In this document: positions 18,058 through 25,772 of the stretch, piece by piece | Position numbering within the stretch: the stretch's first letter is position 1 | Layout of the letters: each line of letters opens with the position of its first letter | Source of the DNA: an uncultured candidate division WPS-2 bacterium | Lineage (GTDB): Bacteria; Vulcanimicrobiota; Vulcanimicrobiia; Vulcanimicrobiales; Vulcanimicrobiaceae | Assembly (NCBI GenBank): GCA_937927945.1 | Contig: CALEYW010000089.1 | Coordinates: forward strand, 17,623 to 81,622 | Length of the DNA stretch: 64,000 nt | Direction: 5' to 3' | Notes under the pieces: model-generated | What the model was told of the DNA's origin: nothing | Databases searched by the model: none | Seen by the model: only the letters and a program-made list of their open reading frames with translations | Translations under genes and position numbers: made by a program

Positions 18058-18395
18058 GCCCATCACCGCCCACGGCGCGTCGCGACCGACGCGTGAGAGG
18101 CGTTGTGTAATCACCCACGTCGCGAGGATCCGTCGTCCGGTGTTCGCTCCGCTGCCACCCGCCTCGGTTCGGCGGCGAGACCGGTGAGCGTCATCGTGAG
18201 CACGGTCGTCAGCAGATCGGGAACGGCGAGCGCGCGGACGACCGCATTCTGCAGCCCCATCGCGAGCGCCAACAACACGATCAGCAGCTCCACCGCGGCA
18301 CACTGGGCCAGCGAGAAAGGCGTCGACCAGGCCCGTCACGACCGTGGAGCGCGAGCAGCAGCGGCGGCAACGGTCCTAGTCGATCGGCCACGCCG
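18058..18395 (-). pseudogene. Relic of a DUF1275 (YoaK-type) membrane protein
   Basis: Scattered in different frames are the hallmark segments of DUF1275: TVVTGLVDAF near the beginning, then at once ALAMGLQNAVVRALAVPDLL and TTVLTMTLTGLAA, then GGSGANTGRR in another frame. In a full protein (about 230 residues) the first and second of these are separated by about 90 residues, so an internal deletion plus frameshifts are evident. No functional product is expected. Confidence 0.65.
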
Positions 18396-18523
18396 CATCC
18401 ATCCGCGGAGCGGCCGCGGCTCCGGCTGAACGCCGTGGAACGGGCGACGGCAGTCCACGGATGGGGCGAGCCGTCGCGTACGGGTTAGCCATTTGCACAT
18501 CCGACCCGAACCGGTATTTGGGA

Positions 18524-18529
18524 TACAAT
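18524..18529 (+). promoter_or_regulatory. -10 box TACAAT before the ABC transporter operon
   Basis: TACAAT ends seven bases before the ATG at 18537, so the transcript probably starts on the start codon. A TTGCAC at 18493-18498 is too far (25 bases) to be a normal -35. There is no Shine-Dalgarno sequence. Confidence 0.4.
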
Positions 18530-18536
18530 CGCGTCC

Positions 18537-19319
18537 ATGCCCCATTTGGAGCTGTCCGGTATTTCGCAATCGTTCCGCAGGGCCGACGGTTCGCTCCATC
18601 GCGTGCTCGCTGAATGCTCGCTTGCGATCGAGCGCGGCGAGTTCGTGAGCATCGTCGGGCCGAGCGGTTCGGGCAAGACCACCCTCTTCAACGTCATCGC
18701 GGGCTTGGCCGCGCCGCAGAGCGGTACCGTCGCTATCGGCGGCGTGCCGGTCGACGGGCCGAGCGCGCGCGTTGCGTACATGCTGCAGAAAGATCTGCTC
18801 ATGCCGTGGCGGACGACGCTGGAGAACGTGACGCTCGGCCTGGAGATTCGCGGCGTTCCCGTGCGCGAAGCGCGCCGCCGCGGTGGCGAACTGCTCGAGC
18901 GCTACGGCTTGGCCGGCAGCGAAGGGCTCTATCCCGGCGCTCTCTCGGGCGGAATGCGTCAGCGCGCGGCGCTGATCCGCACGATGGTCCTCGAACCGGA
19001 GATCGTGCTGCTCGACGAGCCGTTCTCGGCGCTCGACTATCAGACCCGGCTCATGCTCGAGGCCGACGTGCGGCGGATCATCCACGAACGCGGCTGCACC
19101 GCGATCTTGGTCACGCACGACATCGACGAAGCGGTTTCGATCTCGGACCGCGTCGTCGTGCTCGGCGGAAAGCCGGCGTCGGTGAAGCTCGACGTGCAGA
19201 TCGAGCTGACGGTCGAGGGCACGCACACGCCGGCGACCGCGCGTGAGGCGCCCGAGTTCCGGCGCTACCACAAAGCGATTTGGGAGCAGCTCGAAGTGAC
19301 GCTGCCCGGAGCTGCATGA
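18537..19319 (+). CDS. ABC transporter ATP-binding protein, NitT/TauT type
   Basis: 260 residues with Walker A GPSGSGKTTL, Q-loop MLQKDLLMPWRT, signature LSGGMRQRAA, Walker B VLLDEPFSALD and H-loop THD. The MPW after the Q-loop is typical of the SsuB/TauB/NrtD group that powers uptake of nitrate, sulfonates, thiamine precursors or similar small organic solutes. It is the first of four genes joined by four-base overlaps with permease, binding protein and amidase. Confidence 0.95.
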   Translation: MPHLELSGISQSFRRADGSLHRVLAECSLAIERGEFVSIVGPSGSGKTTLFNVIAGLAAPQSGTVAIGGVPVDGPSARVAYMLQKDLLMPWRTTLENVTLGLEIRGVPVREARRRGGELLERYGLAGSEGLYPGALSGGMRQRAALIRTMVLEPEIVLLDEPFSALDYQTRLMLEADVRRIIHERGCTAILVTHDIDEAVSISDRVVVLGGKPASVKLDVQIELTVEGTHTPATAREAPEFRRYHKAIWEQLEVTLPGAA

Positions 19320-20134
19320 CGACCGACGCCAAGCGGCTGCGCGCGGCGCTTCCGCGGCAGGCCGTCACCGGTTCGCCGTGGCTGCGCCACGCAGCGGTTC
19401 CGGCCGTGCAAGTCACGATCGCGGCGGTGGTGATCGCCCTCTGGCAGTTCGGGGCCGACGCTCACCTCGTCAACGGCCAGCTCTTCGGCACGCCGGCCGG
19501 CATCGTCGCGGCGGCCCGCCGCACCTTCGCCGACGGTTCGATGGCGGTCGACACCACCGCGACGGTGTACGAAACGGTGACGGGATTCGTGCTCGGAACG
19601 CTGCTCGGCAGCGTCGCCGGACTGATGCTGTGGTACTCGCGATTCGTCGCCAGAGTGGTGGAGCCGGCAGCCGTCGCGTTCAACGCCGTGCCGAAGATCG
19701 CGCTCGGTCCGCTCATCATCATCTGGCTGGGCGCCGGAACGGAGTCGAAGATCGTGCTCGCCTTCGTGTCGACGCTGGTGGTCGCGTTTCTCGCCGCGTA
19801 CGGAGCGACGCGGGAAGTCGACGCCGATTTGGTCACGCTCCTGCGCTCGATCGGCGCGTCGCGCTGGCAGATCTTCCGCAAGCTGCTGCTGCCGAGCGCC
19901 ATGCCGTTCATGTTCGCCGCAATGCGCATCAACGTCGGGTTCGCGCTGGTCGGCGCGGTCGTCGGCGAGTTCATCTCATCGCAACGCGGAGTCGGCCACG
20001 CCGTCTTCGTCGCGGGAAATCTCTTCGATCTCAACACCGTATGGCTGGGGATTCTCGAGCTTTCGACTGTCGCCGCCATCATGTACGCACTCCTGGCGCG
20101 CTGTGAGCGCCTTCTCGTGAAAGGCCGAACGTGA
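19316..20134 (+). CDS. ABC transporter permease, NitT/TauT type
   Basis: 272 residues from the ATG at 19316, which overlaps the ATPase stop (ATGA). Six hydrophobic segments; the cytoplasmic EAA loop is SIGASRWQIFRKLLLPSAMP, which docks on the ATPase. The family imports small organic anions or amides with a periplasmic binding protein. The next gene starts with GTG inside this stop, so the proteins are made in step. Confidence 0.93.
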   Translation: MTTDAKRLRAALPRQAVTGSPWLRHAAVPAVQVTIAAVVIALWQFGADAHLVNGQLFGTPAGIVAAARRTFADGSMAVDTTATVYETVTGFVLGTLLGSVAGLMLWYSRFVARVVEPAAVAFNAVPKIALGPLIIIWLGAGTESKIVLAFVSTLVVAFLAAYGATREVDADLVTLLRSIGASRWQIFRKLLLPSAMPFMFAAMRINVGFALVGAVVGEFISSQRGVGHAVFVAGNLFDLNTVWLGILELSTVAAIMYALLARCERLLVKGRT

Positions 20135-21108
20135 ACCTCGGTTTCCGACTTGCCGCTCTCGCCGTGGCGAGCACCGCCGTGCTGAGCGCACCGGTCGCCG
20201 CTCAGCAAAAGACCGAAGCGGTGACGGTCGCGCAGGCCTTTCAATCGGTGCAGTATCTTCCGCTCTATGTCGGGATCGACAAGGGATTTTTCAAGAAGCA
20301 CGGGCTGGACGTCACCAAAACGACCGCGGGCGGCGGCGCGAACGGGGTGGCGAGCGTGATCCAAGGCAGCGCGACGTTCTCGCTGCAAGACCCCATGACG
20401 GCGGTGCTGGCGAATCTCAAGGGTGCCAAGCTCCGGAACGTCGCCGAAGTCGTCAACGGCGTTCCGGTCTGGATCGTCGTGAAGAAGGACGCGCCCATCA
20501 AAAGCATCGCCGATCTGGCCGGCAAGACGATCTCGACGGCGATCGCGCCCTCGACCAGTACGTACCTGCTGCGCGACATCCTGGGCAAGCAGCATGTGAA
20601 GGCTACGGAACAGGACGTCCTCATCGGAACCGAGATCGCGCCGCTGATCGCCGGAAAGGTCGACGCGGCCGCCGTTTACGAGCCGTACGTCGAACAAGCG
20701 CTCGCGCAAGGCTGCCGCGTCCTCTACGAGTTCGCCAAAGCCGTCCCGGGCGGGTACGCGTTCTCCACCATCGACGCAACCGACGAAACGATCCAGACCA
20801 AGCCGCACCTGGTGCAGGCGTTCGTCGACGGTCTCGAGGAGTCGATTCGCTACATGCACACGGATCAAGCCGGGGCGACCGAGGTGGCGGTCGCGGAGTT
20901 CCCGCAGCTCTCGCCCGAGATCGTGCGCGCCTCAGTCAAACGTATGTTCCACGACGACGTGTACCCGAAGAGTGCGATGATCGAGCCGGCGGCATTCGCG
21001 AGCGCTCTCGCGCTGCAAGTGGCGATCGGCAACATCAAGCCGGATACGGTCACCTACGCGGCCGCGATCGACCCGCAGTTCGCACGCAAAGCGACCGCGG
21101 CGAAGTGA
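20131..21108 (+). CDS. Periplasmic substrate-binding protein, NitT/TauT (NMT1/THI5-like)
   Basis: 325 residues starting at a GTG. Signal peptide about 1-25 (LAALAVASTAVLSAPVAAQ). The mature chain opens like SsuA/NMT1 proteins (AFQSVQYLPLYVGIDKGFF, then KHGLDVTKTTAGGGA) and has the two-lobed pattern of this family. It lacks an obvious lipobox, so it should be free in the periplasm. Ligand unknown; the amidase next to it suggests an amide- or nitrile-containing compound, but sulfonates or pyrimidines cannot be excluded. Confidence 0.9.
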   Translation: MNLGFRLAALAVASTAVLSAPVAAQQKTEAVTVAQAFQSVQYLPLYVGIDKGFFKKHGLDVTKTTAGGGANGVASVIQGSATFSLQDPMTAVLANLKGAKLRNVAEVVNGVPVWIVVKKDAPIKSIADLAGKTISTAIAPSTSTYLLRDILGKQHVKATEQDVLIGTEIAPLIAGKVDAAAVYEPYVEQALAQGCRVLYEFAKAVPGGYAFSTIDATDETIQTKPHLVQAFVDGLEESIRYMHTDQAGATEVAVAEFPQLSPEIVRASVKRMFHDDVYPKSAMIEPAAFASALALQVAIGNIKPDTVTYAAAIDPQFARKATAAK

Positions 21109-22301
21109 TCCTCGCTGCCCGCCCGAGCGTGGCCGAGGCGTTGACGCGCATCGGCGCGGACGGCGACCGGCTGCAGGCGTGGACGTTCGTCGACGCGGCT
21201 GCCGGCGATGCTCCGGCGGCGGGTGGGCCGCTGGCCGGAATGCCGTTCGGCGTCAAGGACATCATCGACGTCGCCGGGATGCCGATCGCGTGCGGACTGG
21301 CCCGCGCGCCGCGCGTGAGCGAGCTCGATGCGTGGTGCGTTGCCACGCTGCGGGCCGCAGGCGCCGTGCCGGTCGGGAAGACCCACACGACCGCTTGCGC
21401 GCACCGCGATCCGGCGCCGACCTTCAATCCGCTCGACGCGGCGCGTACGCCGGGCGGTTCGAGCGCCGGCAGCGCGGCGGCGGTCGCGGCCGGACACGTG
21501 CCGTTCGCGCTGGGGACGCAGACCATCGGGTCGGTTCTGCGGCCGGCTGCCTATTGCGGCGTCGTCGGTTTCAAGCCGTCGTACGGCCGCATCCCGACGA
21601 CGGGCGTGGCGGCGTTCGCTCCGTCGCTCGATCACGTGGGAATTATCGCGACCGACGTCGCGACCGCCGAGCGCGTTGCTCGCTGCGCCATTCCCGCCCT
21701 TGAACGCGTGCAGCCTCGCGGCGCCCTCCGGCTCGCGGTCACGGAGGCGGTTTGGTCGGCGGAAGGCGCGCCGCGGGCGCGGGAGTGGGTCCGGCGCGCG
21801 CTCGATGTCTTGCGGGACCACGGCATCGCCGGTGAGCCGCGGGCCCTGCCGGCCGAGGTCTCGGCGTCGCTCGAGGACGCGCACCTCGTGAACGCGTTCG
21901 AAGCCTACGCGGTGCTCGCGCCGCTGCTCGCCGGTGAGCTGCCGCCCGAGCTCGCGCTGATCCTGCGGCGCGGTGCGGCGATCGAGCGCGACGAGTACGC
22001 CTGCGCGCTCGCACGTCGGGAAGCGGCGCGGCCGCGCATCGACGCGTTCCTCGCCGGCTACGACGCGGTCATCGTCCCGTGCGCAGATGCCGCGCCCTCG
22101 CGCGAGACGACGGGCGACGGCTCACCGTTCGGCCCGTGGTCGTATTTCGGAGCGCCGGCGATCTCGATCCCGATTCCCGGGACGCGGCCCGCGGCACTCT
22201 CGCTGCAGCTCGTCGCCGCGCATGGTTGCGATGCCGGTCTCCTGGCTGCGGCGGCGGCGATCGAAGCGGTTCTCGAACGCACTCCGGGCGGCGCTGCTTA
22301 G
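21105..22301 (+). CDS. Amidase signature (AS) family amidohydrolase
   Basis: 398 residues from a GTG overlapping the binding-protein stop. The AS triad is complete: Lys51 (PFGVKDIID), cis-Ser119 (TPGGSSAGSAAAVAAG) and nucleophile Ser143 (TIGSVLRPAAYCG). These enzymes hydrolyse amides to acid and ammonia. It lacks a signal peptide and so acts in the cytoplasm on what the transporter brings in. The short C-terminal part, compared with about 450-500 residues for many relatives, fits the smaller amidase group. A role after nitrile hydratase (8 kb upstream) is attractive but inferred. Confidence 0.92.
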   Translation: MILAARPSVAEALTRIGADGDRLQAWTFVDAAAGDAPAAGGPLAGMPFGVKDIIDVAGMPIACGLARAPRVSELDAWCVATLRAAGAVPVGKTHTTACAHRDPAPTFNPLDAARTPGGSSAGSAAAVAAGHVPFALGTQTIGSVLRPAAYCGVVGFKPSYGRIPTTGVAAFAPSLDHVGIIATDVATAERVARCAIPALERVQPRGALRLAVTEAVWSAEGAPRAREWVRRALDVLRDHGIAGEPRALPAEVSASLEDAHLVNAFEAYAVLAPLLAGELPPELALILRRGAAIERDEYACALARREAARPRIDAFLAGYDAVIVPCADAAPSRETTGDGSPFGPWSYFGAPAISIPIPGTRPAALSLQLVAAHGCDAGLLAAAAAIEAVLERTPGGAA

Positions 22302-22316
22302 CGCGAGGCCTTGGTG

Positions 22317-23156
22317 CTACCCGAGAAGTGTGTGTAAGGCGCGCTCGCTCGCGGTTCCGGGGCGAGCCGTATACGTTACGACGAGAGTCTCGGGGGAGTC
22401 GGGGAGCGTGAACGAGGTGTGGCCGAGGACGAGGCGGCCGGCGACCGGGTGGTTGACGTGCTTCTCGCCTTCGGGTTGCTGCCACACATGATGCTCGGCC
22501 CACCACGCGCGGAACTCGGAGCTGCGCTCGTGGAGATACGCGATCAGCTCGGCAAATGCCGGATCGCCGGCCTTGCGCGCAGCGCTGACGCGGAATTGCT
22601 CGACGACCCGGCGCGCGATCGGCTCCCATTCGGGGAAGAGCCGGCGTCGACTCGGCTGGAGTAAAATCTGGTGCAGGACGTTGCGTTCGAGTTCGCTTGC
22701 GTGCTCGAGATCACCGAACACGGCCGCGTACGCGCGATTCCACATCAGCACGTCCCAACGCGGACCATACACGACTGCCGGAGCGAACCGCAACGCGTCG
22801 AGCACGTCGCGAAGTGTCGACGGAAGAGCTGCCTCGTTGTGCCAGCCCGCGCCTGGTGCCGCTCCGGCCAAGATGAAGAAATAGTTGCGTTCGTGGTCGT
22901 CAAGCCGCAGCGCGCCGGCGATGCTCTTCAACAGCGCGGCAGACACGTTGATCGGCTGCCCCTGTTCGAGCCGCGCGTACCAGGTCTCGCTCACGCCGGC
23001 CAGCACGGCCACCTCCTCGCGACGCAGCCCGGGGACGCGGCGGCGACGCCCGCTCACCAAGCCGACGTCGTCCGGCGAGAGAGCGGCGCGCCGGGTGACC
23101 AAGAAGTGCGCGAGCTCGCGCCGCGCGTCCCCGGAGACGAGGTCCTTTACGCTCAT
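22317..23156 (-). CDS. HTH (XRE-type) regulator with MmyB-like ligand domain
   Basis: 279 residues from the ATG at 23156. The N-terminal helix-turn-helix covers about 15-85 (RRVPGLRREEVAVLAGVSET, then YARLEQGQ), and the rest matches the MmyB-like PAS-type domain (VVYGPRWDVLMWNRAYAAVF, then FPEWEPIARRVVEQFR). Regulators of this family typically sit divergent from a short-chain dehydrogenase and control it, which is exactly the arrangement here: 69 bases separate it from the SDR pair. The effector is unknown; some relatives bind fatty acids. Confidence 0.88.
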   Translation of the reverse strand: MSVKDLVSGDARRELAHFLVTRRAALSPDDVGLVSGRRRRVPGLRREEVAVLAGVSETWYARLEQGQPINVSAALLKSIAGALRLDDHERNYFFILAGAAPGAGWHNEAALPSTLRDVLDALRFAPAVVYGPRWDVLMWNRAYAAVFGDLEHASELERNVLHQILLQPSRRRLFPEWEPIARRVVEQFRVSAARKAGDPAFAELIAYLHERSSEFRAWWAEHHVWQQPEGEKHVNHPVAGRLVLGHTSFTLPDSPETLVVTYTARPGTASERALHTLLG

Positions 23157-23212
23157 CCGCGCACTCCGGATACCAGGACTCGGAAGGTGCGGCACAGGGC
23201 GAACATACGGCA

Positions 23213-23218
23213 TATCCT
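23213..23218 (+). promoter_or_regulatory. -10-like TATCCT before the SDR pair
   Basis: TATCCT ends seven bases before the ATG at 23226 in the 69-base gap shared with the divergent regulator. No ribosome-binding site is visible, again pointing to a leaderless mRNA. Confidence 0.35.
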
Positions 23219-23225
23219 CTCACGT

Positions 23226-23963
23226 ATGAACGACATCCACAACCGCCGTGTCGCCGTCGTCGGCGGCACGTCGGGAATCGGCCGCGCGGCCGTCGAGACG
23301 CTCTGCGAAGCCGGATACACGGTTCTCGCAACCGGCAGAGATCGCACGAAGCTTGCCGATCTGGAACGCGCAGTACGGGCGGCTTCCGGCCGAGGAAGCC
23401 TGGTCGCGTCGCAAGCCGACGCAGCAGACAGCGCCGCGATGCGAATCCTCTTGCTCGAACACCGACCGATCGATCATCTGGTGATTGCCGCTTCGGGCGG
23501 CAAAGGCGGCGGACCGTTCGCGTCGCTTGCGCTCGAGGATCTGCGCGAGGGATTCGAAGCGAAGTTCTGGGTTCATCTCGCGACGCTGCGCGGTGCGCTC
23601 GAAGCGCTCGCGCCGGCAGCGTCGATCACGTTGATCACCGCGGCCTCGGCTCGAGCTGCGATGCGCGGAACGGCGGGTCTCGCGGCGATCAACGGCGCCC
23701 TCGAGACGATGGTCCCGATCCTCGCCCGCGAACTCGCACCGCGTCGCGTCAACGCGATCTCGCCGGGGATCATCGACACACCCTGGTGGTCCGCCCTGCC
23801 GCAAACCGCGCGCGAGGAGGTCTTCGCGGGCTACTCCGCAAGCGTCCCGCTCGGTCGCGTGGGGGAAGCGCAGGAGGTCGCGCACGCGGTCAAGTTCTTG
23901 ATTGAAAACCGCTACGTGACCGGCAGTGTCATCGAAGTCGACGGAGGCTTTCACACGGTATGA
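23226..23963 (+). CDS. Atypical short-chain dehydrogenase lacking the Tyr/Lys pair
   Basis: 245 residues. The NAD(P)-binding loop GGTSGIGRAA is intact, as is the late NAISPGIIDTPWW motif. At the catalytic position, where SDRs read YxxxK, this protein reads LAAINGALE, so Tyr becomes Leu and Lys becomes Asn; the serine strand (TLITAASA) remains. Relatives with the same loss exist, so this is probably a subgroup with altered or no catalysis. It overlaps the next SDR gene by four bases. Confidence 0.85.
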   Translation: MNDIHNRRVAVVGGTSGIGRAAVETLCEAGYTVLATGRDRTKLADLERAVRAASGRGSLVASQADAADSAAMRILLLEHRPIDHLVIAASGGKGGGPFASLALEDLREGFEAKFWVHLATLRGALEALAPAASITLITAASARAAMRGTAGLAAINGALETMVPILARELAPRRVNAISPGIIDTPWWSALPQTAREEVFAGYSASVPLGRVGEAQEVAHAVKFLIENRYVTGSVIEVDGGFHTV

Positions 23964-24835
23964 ACAAGGAACCGAATCGGATCATCGCGATCACCGGCGC
24001 GACCGACGGAATCGGCCGCGCGATGGCCCGCGAGGTCGCGCGAGACGGCGCGACGACGATCGTCCACGGTCGCGATCCAGAACGCGTGCAGGACACGCTC
24101 GCCGAGATCGTCGCCGAGAGCCCCGAAGCGCGCGTCTTCGGGTACGTCGCCGACTTCGCGTCGCTCGAGCAGGTTCGCGAATTCGGCCGCAACCTGGCGA
24201 CGGACTATCCGTGGATCGACGTGTTGATCAATAACGCAGGCATAGGTTCGGGGCCGGCTGGGAGTCCGCGCCGGGTGAGCGCCGACGGTCACGAGATGCG
24301 TTTCGCGGTCAACTATCTCGCACCGTTTCTTCTCACCGCGCTCGTCTTGCCGGCGCTTCGCGCTTCGTCGTCGGCTCGCATCGTAAACGTCGCCTCGGCC
24401 GGCCAGGCTCCGGTGGACTTCGATGACGTCATGCTGGAGAAGCATTACGATGGCCGCCGTGCCTACGGTCAGAGCAAGCTCGCTCTCATCAATTTCACGT
24501 TCGCTTTGGCCGGCGAGCTTCGTGCGCACCGCATCGGCAACGTCACGGCGAACGTCTTGCACCCGGCGTCGCTGATGCCGACCAAGATGGTGTTCGAAAG
24601 CTTCGGCTACACGATGAGCACGCTTGAAACGGGCGTCACTGCGACGCTTCGGCTCGCCAGGGATCCAGCGCTGGAGGGGATCTCCGGCCGGTACTACGAT
24701 GTTCTGCAGGAGGATCGCGCTGCGCCCCAAGTCTACGACGTCGTCGCGCGCGATCGGCTCTGGAAGCTGAGCGAACGGCTCTGCGCAGTCGACTACGCGT
24801 CCGTGTTCGCATCGTCAGTGACACGCGTTCCGTAA
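23960..24835 (+). CDS. Short-chain dehydrogenase/reductase, retinol-dehydrogenase-like
   Basis: 291 residues. Cofactor loop GATDGIGRAMA with HGRD after strand 2 (an arginine suggesting NADP), NNAG, Ser in VNVASAG and the YGQSK catalytic Tyr/Lys. The long C-terminal part matches the WWOX/retinol-dehydrogenase-like SDR group. Start ATG overlaps the stop of the atypical SDR (ATGA), so the active and inactive-looking SDRs are made together and could pair as a heteromer. Confidence 0.9.
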   Translation: MNKEPNRIIAITGATDGIGRAMAREVARDGATTIVHGRDPERVQDTLAEIVAESPEARVFGYVADFASLEQVREFGRNLATDYPWIDVLINNAGIGSGPAGSPRRVSADGHEMRFAVNYLAPFLLTALVLPALRASSSARIVNVASAGQAPVDFDDVMLEKHYDGRRAYGQSKLALINFTFALAGELRAHRIGNVTANVLHPASLMPTKMVFESFGYTMSTLETGVTATLRLARDPALEGISGRYYDVLQEDRAAPQVYDVVARDRLWKLSERLCAVDYASVFASSVTRVP

Positions 24836-24937
24836 TCTCGCGTTCGTCACTGCCATCGTGCGACGGCGCAAAGGTTCGGTCGGCGATGTCGCTCGGCGAG
24901 CGTGTCATAGCGGATGGGATGTGGTAGAGTTCCACCG

Positions 24938-25393
24938 ATGAAACGCGCGATCTTCGCCTCCACCTTCCTCACCGCGCTCTTGAGTGTGCCGGCCGTCGCC
25001 CTCGCACAGAGCATCCCGCAACTCGATCTCTCCGCCGGCTACATGGCAACGACGGATGGGCGTGCTGCGGGAACCGGCATCGTGACGCTGCACGGCGTCG
25101 GCGTGTCCCTTCCCGTACTTCGCCCACAAGCCAGCCTCGCGCTTCCGTTGCGAGCCGGCGGCGGACGATTCGCCGCGACGGCGGAAGAAGTACTCCATGT
25201 CCCGGGCGGCAGTTACATCGGCGCAGGGCTCGGAGCCGGCCGTCTCAACGAACCGTTGCGGACCGGAGCGTTGTACGACGTGCTCGCCGGGACGCGCGTC
25301 GCTCCGCACGTCGATCTCGTCGGTCGTTACTACGCAGGGCTCAACCGCTACAGCGGTCAGGGCATTTACGGCGGGCTCGCCGTTCGGCTCTGA
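24938..25393 (+). CDS. Small secreted beta-rich protein, outer-membrane-barrel-like
   Basis: 151 residues from the ATG at 24938. Signal peptide about 1-25 (FLTALLSVPAVALAQ). The mature part has alternating hydrophobic strands with Gly and aromatic turns (LDLSAGYMATTD, YIGAGLGAGRL, LVGRYYAGLNRYSGQG) and ends IYGGLAVRL, as expected for a small outer-membrane beta-barrel. Family not recognised. A TAGAGT seven bases before the ATG may be a leaderless promoter -10. Confidence 0.6.
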   Translation: MKRAIFASTFLTALLSVPAVALAQSIPQLDLSAGYMATTDGRAAGTGIVTLHGVGVSLPVLRPQASLALPLRAGGGRFAATAEEVLHVPGGSYIGAGLGAGRLNEPLRTGALYDVLAGTRVAPHVDLVGRYYAGLNRYSGQGIYGGLAVRL

Positions 25394-25441
25394 CGATCGC
25401 TTACGGGGAGCGCGTCACAGCTTCAGTCGTTGGCCGGCCGC

Positions 25442-25714
25442 TTACAGCGGCTTGAAGCCGACCAGGGTGGGCCCGGTCTTCGCGAGCTCTATGGTGATTT
25501 CGCACACATCGCGAGGGCCGGCCCCTTCGAGGCTGGCCTTCTCCGCGGGCTCGCGCAGGTTCACGATGCCTAACGAGATCGTCTGTCCGTTATCGAGAGT
25601 GAACTGGTACTCGTTCCGCTTGGCCTTATGGAGAAACTTCATTTCATCGAAGCGGGCGCGAAAGGTGCCTGCTTCGATGGCGGCACGGGAACGAGTATCA
25701 GAACTTCTCATCAT
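25442..25714 (-). CDS. Small protein of unknown function (about 90 aa)
   Basis: Two adjacent ATGs (25714 and 25711) can start it. The first part is basic and helical (RSRAAIEAGTFRARFDEMKF) and the second half reads NEYQFTLDNGQTISLG then CEITIELAKTGPTLVG, a strand-rich segment. Not recognised. It sits 58 bases beyond the end of the decarboxylase gene on the same strand. Confidence 0.45.
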   Translation of the reverse strand: MMRSSDTRSRAAIEAGTFRARFDEMKFLHKAKRNEYQFTLDNGQTISLGIVNLREPAEKASLEGAGPRDVCEITIELAKTGPTLVGFKPL

Positions 25715-25772
25715 ATCATCAGGACCCCAATCCTGCCGAGGACGTTGCAGGATCCCTCCGAGCGCTCGATTT

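Noticed and set aside
18537..21108. Calling the transporter a nitrate or taurine importer
   Set aside because: The family covers many ligands and neither nitrate reductase nor sulfonate-desulfonating genes are adjacent; the coupled gene is an amidase.
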